NCBI GenBank assembly: GCA_026400535.1
Contig: JAPLOU010000037.1
Span: forward strand, 1-64,000
Origin: Hyphomicrobiales bacterium
GTDB lineage: Bacteria > Pseudomonadota > Alphaproteobacteria > Rhizobiales > Beijerinckiaceae
Length of the DNA: 64,000 bases
Direction: 5' to 3'
Position 1 is the first letter of the stretch, and every line of letters begins with the position of its first letter. A program made the translations under genes and the position numbers. This document shows, one piece after another, positions 9,703 through 19,188 of the stretch. The notes beneath the pieces are model-generated. The model did no database searches. It had not been told where the DNA came from and saw only the letters and a list, made by a program, of their open reading frames with translations.

Positions 9703-9828
9703 AAAAAGAAAGCCCGGTTCCTTGCGGAACCGGGCTGAAAGTTGTGTCCAGCCGAAGCGGACACATCAGAGGGTGGATCGGGAGGCCTCAACGCCGGGAG
9801 GGGAGCGGACACCTTTGCCCCGATCACT
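9703..9828 (-). ncRNA. Candidate AbcR-like (alpha-r15) trans-acting small RNA
   Basis: The gap between msrP and the LsrB-type gene holds a complete sRNA unit on the minus strand. A promoter (TTGCAA, 17 bases, CATATA) puts the start near 9827-9828. The transcript of about 125 nt would have stem 1 closed by GTGATCGGG (9819-9827) against CCCGATCCAC (9773-9782), enclosing CU-rich CTCCCCTCCC (9796-9805). Stem 2 is TGTGTCC/GGACACA with a UUCG tetraloop (9743-9765). Stem 3 is an 11-pair terminator with a GCAA loop (9711-9736), then TTCTTTTT. AbcR RNAs of rhizobia have about this size, three stems and CU-rich anti-Shine-Dalgarno motifs, and are encoded beside lsrB/vtlR on the side away from trxB, exactly as here. 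Expression is inferred, not shown. Confidence 0.75.
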
Positions 9829-9833
9829 GTCCG

Positions 9834-9862
9834 TATATGGATGGCAGTGACCTTTGTTGCAA
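9834..9862 (-). promoter_or_regulatory. Sigma-70-type promoter of the candidate sRNA
   Basis: On the minus strand TTGCAA is followed after exactly 17 bases by CATATA, close to the alphaproteobacterial consensus CTTGAC-N17-CTATAT. The -10 occupies 9834-9839. The first stem of the RNA begins about six bases downstream, which places the start site where expected. Confidence 0.6.
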
Positions 9863-9973
9863 CGCAGCAAAATGCACATTGGTTATGCATTCGACGTATG
9901 ACGTAATCACAATTCAGCCTTAATTGGCCGTTGTCATGCGAAAAATGCATGCCAGACCGGTGGAGCGCGCGCG

Positions 9974-10864
9974 TCAGAAAGTCCAGCGCTGGGCTTTCTG
10001 GATCAGAAAATCACGGAACGCCTGCACCCGGGCGACCGTTTTCATCTCCTCCGGATAGACCAGATAGCTGTCCAGCGACGGCATTTCGGTTTCCGTCAGG
10101 GTCTGGACCAGCGGGGAGCCCTGCTCGACAAGATAGTCGGGCAGGACTGCAAGTCCGGCTCCGTGCTCGACCGCATTGCGCAGGGCCGCGATGTTGTTGA
10201 CCAGCAGGTGCGGCGTGCGTGGATTGCGCGGGTCGCGCCCTGCCGTGCCGAGCCAGTGCACCGAGAGCAGGTAGGACGGCGAGGTACCGCCAAAGGACAG
10301 GATGCGGTGGTTGTCGAGTTCCTCAAGCGATTTCGGTTCGCCGTATCGCTTCAGATAAGACGGCGCGGCATAGACGTGGAAGTGCACTGTGAACAGCTTG
10401 CGCTGGATCAGGTCCGGTTGCTGTGGCTGGCGCAGGCGAATGGCGATGTCGGCCTGACGCATGGAGAGATCGAGTTCCTCATCCGTCAGGATCAGTTCGA
10501 CGCGGACATCGGGATAGGTGTCGAGGAATTCACCCAGGCGAGGGGCCAGCCAGCGGCTGCCCAGGCCGACGGTGGTGGTGACCTTGAGTTCGCCTGAGGG
10601 GTGCTCGCGGGTTTCGGTCAGTTGCGCCTTGGTCTTCTCGAGGCGCTGGGTCATGTCGCGGGCGGCGCGCCACAACAGTTCGCCCTGCTCGGTCAGGATC
10701 AGCCCACGCGTATGGCGATGGAACAGCGGCGCGCGCACCTCACGCTCCAGCGCGCTGATCTGGCGGCTCACGGCGGACTGGCTCAGCCCCAACGTGTCGC
10801 CTGCCTTGGTGAAGGAGCCGGACTCCGCCACAGTGTAAAAGATGCGGATCCTGTCCCAGTCCAT
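9974..10864 (-). CDS. lsrB: LysR-family regulator, LsrB/VtlR type
   Basis: The 296-residue protein has an N-terminal winged HTH (RIRIFYTVAESGSFTKAG and LSQSAVSRQISALEREV in residues 1-60) and a LysR substrate-binding domain. The assignment to LsrB/VtlR, the regulator of abcR RNAs, redox and envelope genes in Rhizobium and Brucella, rests on its position beside trxB and the AbcR-like RNA and on its typical N-terminus MDWDRIRIF. Odd point: the sequence contains no cysteine at all, whereas redox sensing by cysteines has been reported for Sinorhizobium LsrB. The gene lies 167 bases after trxB on the same strand, with a hairpin between them, so it may have its own promoter. Its transcript could end at the sRNA terminator. 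Confidence 0.85.
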   Translation of the reverse strand: MDWDRIRIFYTVAESGSFTKAGDTLGLSQSAVSRQISALEREVRAPLFHRHTRGLILTEQGELLWRAARDMTQRLEKTKAQLTETREHPSGELKVTTTVGLGSRWLAPRLGEFLDTYPDVRVELILTDEELDLSMRQADIAIRLRQPQQPDLIQRKLFTVHFHVYAAPSYLKRYGEPKSLEELDNHRILSFGGTSPSYLLSVHWLGTAGRDPRNPRTPHLLVNNIAALRNAVEHGAGLAVLPDYLVEQGSPLVQTLTETEMPSLDSYLVYPEEMKTVARVQAFRDFLIQKAQRWTF

Positions 10865-10990
10865 TGCCTATGATCCCCCTAGCAGATCAATCATGCGTTT
10901 TGTGCATGGTGCGGTGGAATCATGTTGTGCGTCAAGCGAATGTGGCAGGCATCATCCATGAATAACGCTGATGGGTTTGATCAATTCTGG

Positions 10991-11026
10991 CGCAAACAGG
11001 ACGGAGCACTGCGTGCAGCGCTCCGT
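10991..11026 (-). terminator. Probable terminator of trxB
   Basis: Minus-strand ACGGAGCGCTGC pairs with GCAGTGCTCCGT over 12 positions, including one G-U pair, within ten bases of the trxB stop. The following tract CCTGTTTGCG is U-poor, so termination may be partial and allow some read-through into lsrB. Confidence 0.55.
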
Positions 11027-11031
11027 GCCTT

Positions 11032-12006
11032 TCACTCCGCCGCCAGTCGGCTGCCTTCTCGGGCTGCAAGCCATTTTTCTGCCTCCAGGGCCGCCATGCA
11101 GCCGAGGCCTGCCGCCGTGACTGCCTGACGGAAAGTGTCATCGGCCACGTCGCCTGCCGCAAACACACCTGCAATGCTGGTGGCGGTGGAGGTGGGCTTT
11201 GTGATCAGGTAGCCGCTGTCCTTCATCGCGACCTGCCCGACGAACAGTTCCGTCGAAGGCCTGTGGCCAATGGCGACGAACACGCCATCGGTCTTCACGT
11301 CGGAGACCACACCGGTCCTGACGTTCTTCAGCCGGACATGGGTCACACCGGGCGTGCCCTCGCCGCCATGGGGAATGCCGCAGATTTCCTCGACCGCCGA
11401 ATCCCAGATCACCTGGACCTTCGGGTGCCTGAGCAGGCGGTCCTGCAGGATCTTCTCGGCCTTCAGGCTGTCGCGCCGGTGAACCAGCGTGACCTTGCTG
11501 GCAAGGTTGGCGAGATAGAGGCTTTCCTCGACCGCCGAATTGCCGCCGCCGACCACGACGACCTCCTTGCCGCGGAAAAAGAAGCCGTCGCAGGTGGCGC
11601 AGGCCGAGACACCAAGCCCCTGAAAGGCCTGTTCTGAGGGAAGGCCGAGCCATTTGGCTTGGGCGCCGGTCGCAATGACCAGCGCTTCGCAGGAATAGGT
11701 GTCGCCGCCGTCGCCCCAGAGGCGGAAGGGGTGGCCGGACAGGTCGACCCTTGAGATATGATCCGAGATCATGACCGTGCCGACATGCTCGGCCTGTTTC
11801 TGCATCTGCTCCATCAGCCAGGGGCCCTGGATGACGTCGGCGAAGCCCGGGTAGTTCTCGACATCGGTGGTGATCATCAACTGCCCGCCGGGCTGGAAGC
11901 CGGAGACCAGCACGGGTTCGAGCATGGCGCGCGCGGCATAGATGGCCGCCGTGTAGCCGGCGGGGCCTGAGCCGACGATCATCAGTTTTGCGTGCCTGTG
12001 GGCCAT
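11032..12006 (-). CDS. trxB: Thioredoxin-disulfide reductase
   Basis: The 324-residue FAD enzyme passes electrons from NADPH to thioredoxin. Visible are the FAD-binding GSGPAGYTAAIYAARA at 12-27, the redox CATC at 136-139 (SACATCDGFFF), the NADPH-binding GGGNSAVEESLYLA, and the C-terminal GVFAAGDVADDTFRQAVTAAG. All catalytic features are intact and the length is normal. ATG 12006 starts 11 bases after the stop of the ELM1-like gene, so both are probably co-transcribed. The neighbourhood lrp, trxB, lsrB is shared by many Hyphomicrobiales. Confidence 0.97.
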   Translation of the reverse strand: MAHRHAKLMIVGSGPAGYTAAIYAARAMLEPVLVSGFQPGGQLMITTDVENYPGFADVIQGPWLMEQMQKQAEHVGTVMISDHISRVDLSGHPFRLWGDGGDTYSCEALVIATGAQAKWLGLPSEQAFQGLGVSACATCDGFFFRGKEVVVVGGGNSAVEESLYLANLASKVTLVHRRDSLKAEKILQDRLLRHPKVQVIWDSAVEEICGIPHGGEGTPGVTHVRLKNVRTGVVSDVKTDGVFVAIGHRPSTELFVGQVAMKDSGYLITKPTSTATSIAGVFAAGDVADDTFRQAVTAAGLGCMAALEAEKWLAAREGSRLAAE

Positions 12007-12016
12007 GTTGCTCTCC

Positions 12017-13012
12017 TCAGAGCGGCAGCGACTTGCGATGCGTCGCGTAGGCCGCGAGCGCGGCGGCGGCGATCGCCTGCGTGCTATCTAGGGGTTCGTA
12101 GGGCTGGCCGACAAGGTGACCGTCGAAGCGGTGCACAACTCCGTGATCGGCGAGGCCGTTGAGGAACTTGCCGATCTTGCCGTGGCCGCCGCTCGGCTCG
12201 AACACCAGCACCGGCTTTCCGGTCGCGGCTGCCTCGCCGATCATGTTGACGCTGTCGGCCGTGACGACAATGGCGTCGGCATTTGCAAGCAGGGCGATAT
12301 AGGGGTTCAGGCCTTGCCCATCCCACCACCAGCCGTCGCTGCGGGCAAAGGTCTCGCCCACAAGTGTGGCAAGCTGTTCGGGCGTGCGGCGCGAGCGTGA
12401 ACCCATCAACGCGACGCCGCTGGCCGCGAGACGGTCCAGCGCTGCGGAAAAACGGGTCATGTCCTCCGGCTTGAAGCGGTGGTGGCGACTGTCGCCGCCG
12501 ACCAGTACGGCGACGCGCGGATGAGGAAGCGCCGCAATCCGGCCCGGCGGCTGGGCGCGGGCCTCGGCGAGGGCGCTCTGGCTCACCTTGTGCGGCGAGG
12601 TCAATGTGGTCATCACATTGGGGCCGCGCAGCCGGTCATGCGCCGGGACCCAGATGAAGTCGGCGGCTGAGACGCCGACCCGCGCATCCTTGAGGAAGAC
12701 GGTGAAACAGGCTCCGCCCGTCAGTTTCCGGACCGCCCGGACATAGGGCACGGCGCGGCGCCCTGAGGCGATGAGGATGTCGGGGTAGGGCGGGGCGATC
12801 GGGCTGCCGGGCCTGTTGGGGCCTTCGCGGGGGTCGATCGGGCCGCGCGGCATCAGCCAGGTAAACGGCGCCGCCGGCTTCACGACGCGCTGCGCTGGCT
12901 GAAGGCCCATGGCCTCGGCCACGCCCACGCACTGGGCCAGGTCGCCCATCTTGCCATCTGTGATGATCCAGCTTGTCGGCGGCACGGTCCGGTTTGATCC
13001 TTGAAGCGTCAC
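12017..13012 (-). CDS. ELM1-like protein (mitochondrial fission ELM1 family, DUF1022)
   Basis: The 331-residue product matches the DUF1022/ELM1 family: SWIITDGKMGDLAQCVGVAEAMG near the start, PDILIASGRRAVPYVRAV, HKVSQSALAEA, VAVLVGGDSRHHRF, a TADSVNMIGEAAATGKPVLVFEP block and SGGHGKIGKFLNGL. The C-terminal half resembles GT-B glycosyltransferases, with a nucleotide-sugar-like site, but no activity is established in bacteria. The family name comes from a plant protein needed for mitochondrial fission. The GTG start at 13012 has a weak ribosome site; GTG 12985 is an alternative. It reads away from the Lrp gene across 90 bases and leads directly into trxB. Confidence 0.87.
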   Translation of the reverse strand: MTLQGSNRTVPPTSWIITDGKMGDLAQCVGVAEAMGLQPAQRVVKPAAPFTWLMPRGPIDPREGPNRPGSPIAPPYPDILIASGRRAVPYVRAVRKLTGGACFTVFLKDARVGVSAADFIWVPAHDRLRGPNVMTTLTSPHKVSQSALAEARAQPPGRIAALPHPRVAVLVGGDSRHHRFKPEDMTRFSAALDRLAASGVALMGSRSRRTPEQLATLVGETFARSDGWWWDGQGLNPYIALLANADAIVVTADSVNMIGEAAATGKPVLVFEPSGGHGKIGKFLNGLADHGVVHRFDGHLVGQPYEPLDSTQAIAAAALAAYATHRKSLPL

Positions 13013-13102
13013 GGGGATGCTTGTGTCGCAAAGAACGGGCCGGTATGCCAGCCTTCTTGCGCATCTGCGCGGCTTGTCGCCCCCTGAAAAAGGTCATCCC
13101 CG

Positions 13103-13564
13103 TTGCGATCCCGGCTCGACGACACCGACCTGCTGATTCTCAGGCTGATGCAGCAGGATGGCCGCATGACCAATGTCGAACTGGCCCATCAGCTTGGCAT
13201 GTCGCCGCCCCCGGCGCTGCGCCGGGTCAAGGCGCTGGAGGAGGCTGGCATCATCACCGGCTATCGTGCGCTGATCGACCAGAAGAAGCTCGGATTCGAC
13301 GTGTCCTTCTTTGCCTTCGTGCACCTCGCCAGCCAGGCGGGCCCCGATCTCAGCGCGTTCACGGCACATGTCCGCAGGATGGATATGGTCCGCCAATGCT
13401 GGACACTGTCGGGCGACATGGATTTCATGCTGGCCTGCGTCGCGCCGGACATGAAGGCGTTTCAGGGCTTCGTGGCCGAGATGACGGTGCTGCCGAACGT
13501 GCGCAATGTGCGCACGGCGCTGGCGCTCGACAGGGTCAAGGACGAGGGCGACGCGCCGGTGTGA
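13103..13564 (+). CDS. Lrp/AsnC-family transcriptional regulator
   Basis: The 153-residue protein has an N-terminal HTH (LDDTDLLILRLMQQDGRMTNVELAHQLGMS, read as residues 5-34, then PPPALRRVKALEEAGIITGY) and a C-terminal RAM ligand-binding domain with GDMDFMLACVAPDMKAF. Lrp-family proteins bind amino acids and form octamers. The only start in frame after a TGA is TTG 13103, with AAGG upstream. The position divergent from the ELM1-trxB pair suggests it could regulate them, but no operator is evident in the 90-base gap. Confidence 0.92.
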   Translation: MRSRLDDTDLLILRLMQQDGRMTNVELAHQLGMSPPPALRRVKALEEAGIITGYRALIDQKKLGFDVSFFAFVHLASQAGPDLSAFTAHVRRMDMVRQCWTLSGDMDFMLACVAPDMKAFQGFVAEMTVLPNVRNVRTALALDRVKDEGDAPV

Positions 13565-13577
13565 CCGGCTGGTGCAC

Positions 13578-14081
13578 TTACAGCGCGCGGGCGAGCCAGT
13601 AGGCGTAGGATTCGCACAGGGCGGCCGTCCGCCGCTGTTCATAGTTTGCCAGATACCAGGCGCCGCCCGATGTCGTCGGCAACGAGACCAGTTGCGGATG
13701 CCGCTGCAGCACGGAACGGCCGTTCACGACGAGCGCTTCGCCTTCCATGTAGTCGGATGAACCGCCGCCAGGTCCGCTTTGGCGGCTGCCGCCGCCATCG
13801 GCTCCGGGCATGCCGCCGAAGCCAGAGAGCGTTACATGGGATATCCGCACAATGAGAGCCGGGCCGCGCGAGGGGATGATGCGCCCGGCAAAGGACTTCT
13901 GCATGGCCGCGCCAAGTGTGCTGCGCACGAATTCGGCATATTGACCCAGACCGCGCCGCTGCAAATCACTGACATCGATTGTTATCCGGGAAAAGCTGGT
14001 GGCTTGAGCCCGCGCTGCCGTGGCCCCGGCGGCGACAACGGCCAGGGAACCGATCATCAGGGCGCGACGTGACATCGTCAT
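13578..14081 (-). CDS. Exported protein of unknown function
   Basis: The 167-residue product starts with an SRR-type signal (MSRRALMIGSLAVVAAGATAARAQ), with cleavage expected near residue 26. The mature part contains SFSRITIDVSDLQRRGLGQYAEFV, a low-complexity Gly/Ser segment (residues about 97-113, rich in GGG and SGP), and a C-terminus with LCESYAYWLARAL. I do not recognise a family. Codon use is like the neighbours. It converges with the lrp gene, 13 bases apart, and is followed at its 5' side by the greA terminator region, so it is probably a single-gene unit. Confidence 0.75.
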   Translation of the reverse strand: MTMSRRALMIGSLAVVAAGATAARAQATSFSRITIDVSDLQRRGLGQYAEFVRSTLGAAMQKSFAGRIIPSRGPALIVRISHVTLSGFGGMPGADGGGSRQSGPGGGSSDYMEGEALVVNGRSVLQRHPQLVSLPTTSGGAWYLANYEQRRTAALCESYAYWLARAL

Positions 14082-14143
14082 GGCAGCATTCCGTTGGTTG
14101 GCCGGATATTCCGGCTATGTCTGGTCTGGCGCTGATTTGCGTC

Positions 14144-14172
14144 AAAAAAATGTTGCGGCCACGCCAGTGGCC
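14144..14172 (-). terminator. Probable terminator of greA
   Basis: On the minus strand GGCCAC-TGGC-GTGGCC forms a perfect six-pair stem, followed after GCAACA by seven T residues, 15 bases past the greA stop. The gap between stem and U-tract weakens the call slightly. Confidence 0.6.
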
Positions 14173-14186
14173 CTGTCATACGACCG

Positions 14187-14660
14187 TCAGCCGAACCGCA
14201 CCGCTGTGACCTCATAGCTCTTGCCGCCGCCTGGGGTGGAGACCTGCACCGTGTCACCGACGCTTTTGCCGATCAGGGCGCGGGCAATCGGCGAGCCGAT
14301 GGAAAGCTTGCCCGAGCGGACATCCGCCTCAGGCTCGCCCACGATCATGTAGGTGCGCTCCTCCTCGGTGTCCTCGTCGAGAAGCTGCACAGTCGCGCCG
14401 AACTTGATGCGGTCGCCGGTCATCTTCGAGATGTCGATCACTTCGGCCCGCCCGATCATCGATTCGAGCTCCATGATGCGGCCTTCATTGAGCGACTGTT
14501 GCTCCTTGGCCGAATGGTACTCGGCATTTTCGGAGAGGTCGCCCAGCGCGCGCGCTTCGGAGATGGCCTGGATGATGCGCTGGCGCTGGACCTGCTGCCG
14601 GTCCTTCAGCTCCGCTTCCAGGGCCGCGAAGCCATGAATGGTAATGGGAACGCGCTCCAT
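14187..14660 (-). CDS. greA: Transcription elongation factor GreA
   Basis: The 157-residue product has the N-terminal coiled coil with the acidic tip ([17 protein letters not shown], residues about 41-57) that enters the RNA polymerase secondary channel, and the C-terminal FKBP-like domain with [17 protein letters not shown]. It induces cleavage of backtracked transcripts. AGGAG lies seven bases before ATG 14660. It follows carB by 91 bases, but a strong terminator-like hairpin ends only 13 bases before its ribosome site, so transcription into greA is either read-through or controlled. Confidence 0.97.
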   Translation of the reverse strand: MERVPITIHGFAALEAELKDRQQVQRQRIIQAISEARALGDLSENAEYHSAKEQQSLNEGRIMELESMIGRAEVIDISKMTGDRIKFGATVQLLDEDTEEERTYMIVGEPEADVRSGKLSIGSPIARALIGKSVGDTVQVSTPGGGKSYEVTAVRFG

Positions 14661-14680
14661 GAGCGGTCTCCTCTTTCTTC

Positions 14681-14729
14681 AAAAAAACACCGCGCAAGCG
14701 GGTAAGCCCGCCTGCCGGCACGCTTGCGG
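14681..14729 (-). terminator. Terminator-like hairpin between carB and greA
   Basis: Minus-strand CGCAAGCG (14721-14728) pairs with CGCTTGCG (14693-14700). An alternative inner stem, GCGGG-CTTA-CCCGC, overlaps the right arm. CGGTG and seven T follow (14681-14687). The T-run ends just before the greA ribosome site AAGAGGAG, leaving no room for a greA promoter behind it. It may end carB transcripts, attenuate greA, or both. Confidence 0.7.
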
Positions 14730-14751
14730 ATCAAAGAACGGCCGTGGCGGA

Positions 14752-18069
<3,318 letters not shown>

Positions 18070-18105
18070 CGGTCTATTCCCGGCAGGGCAGCCGGGCTTT
18101 CGGGT

Positions 18106-18149
18106 TCGCACACCGCCATCCCGAGAGGGTGACCATCGGGGCGGTGCGA
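18106..18149 (-). promoter_or_regulatory. Long hairpin in the carB leader
   Basis: TCGCACACCGCC (18106-18117) faces GGCGGTGCGA (18140-18149), a ten-pair stem with a two-base bulge and an inner CCGA/TCGG continuation. It lies 37-80 bases before the carB start on the likely mRNA leader. It could be an attenuation or stability element; there is no T-run. Confidence 0.4.
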
Positions 18150-18399
18150 TCATGGCAAAGCGAGAGTGCTGAGCCGTGCCTATAGACCGGGCGGCAAGCC
18201 AGCGAAAGAGGGGCTGTGGGTTTTCGCCCCACCCTAACAGTTGAGGCGGTCAACGGGACACCGGGTCCGCCAAGAGGTATCCTTGGCGGCACAACCCAGT
18301 GTGCGACTGTCCCGTCGCCGGCTGGACTGTTGGGATCGATGGTTCCGGGCTGCGCCTCCTGCGCACTCAGCGAGCCGTGATCATGTCTGCTCGGCCGGA

Positions 18400-18932
18400 T
18401 CAAGGCGCGACACCGGCCTGCATCTGCGGAAAGGGCAGGACAAGGGCGGGACCTGCGCCGCGCGTCTTGTGGGCCTCGCGCAGGAACCCGATCAGGTCCT
18501 TGCGCAAATCACCGCGTGGGATCCCGTGATCGCACGCCGGATTGTCTCGTGGCTGACCCCTGGCAAGGCCTGATCGGTCGCTCCAGCATCCTTATCGACA
18601 CCCTTTGCAGCACGACAGTTCATGGCCTTCAGCTTGCCTGAAATCTGCGGCGGCGACCATGCAGGACACCCGTGCTTCAGCACACACTGGCGCGGCATCG
18701 TCCTTTCGCGCAGCTTGACCAGCCCACGCCTGTGTCTGGCCCGGCAGGACGAGGCTGCCGCTAAGGCATGATCGCTGTGCGCCGCGCCAGAACTGCGTTT
18801 GATCTTGTGCGATATGGTCGGGGCAGAGCGCCGCGGACACAGGCCAATGCAGTGACAACTCCGGCCTTCGTTCAGATGCCGCTGAATGAACCTGCGTTCC
18901 TCACCGCTGAGGTGATCGTCAACCTGTTCCAT
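18400..18932 (-). pseudogene. Degenerate IS30-family transposase fragment
   Basis: The minus strand reads MEQVDDHLSGEERRFIQ and APTISHKIKRS, like the N-terminal HTH of IS30 transposases (QLSxEER, then SPSTISRELRRN), then HGCPAWSPPQISGKLK and VSHETIRRAI, which match the WSPEQISGRL and VSHETIYRAI blocks. After about 18498 the match moves to another frame (GDLRKDLIGFLREAHKTRG) and stops at 18400. The whole catalytic DDE part is missing. No terminal inverted repeats were found. It is an old, dead remnant filling most of the gap between carB and the beta-glucosidase gene; the remaining bases of this gap show no other gene. Confidence 0.75.
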
Positions 18933-19188
18933 CCCACAGCCGATGATCCGGCAGGTGGTGCACTTCAAAGGTGAGACGGCCCTCGAAGCTCTGCAATCGG
19001 CGCGGTTGCCTTGCAAGCGCACATGGATCCTGCGGTTTGGGACGGCCGCATCGATCTTCGGCCGGCGCAGAGCGGCAGGTGCGAAGCATTCAGCGGCACC
19101 TTTCCGCCCCGTCGCGGACTGCGCGCTTGTGTTTGATCCGGTTGGGCGGCTATTGCGAGCCGCGTCTCAGTTTGCCGGTCGTGTTTCC

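Noticed and set aside
9711-9736. Stem after msrP as the msrP terminator
   Set aside because: On the plus strand GAAAGTTG follows the stem, not a T-run; the U-tract is on the minus strand, so it belongs to the sRNA/lsrB side.
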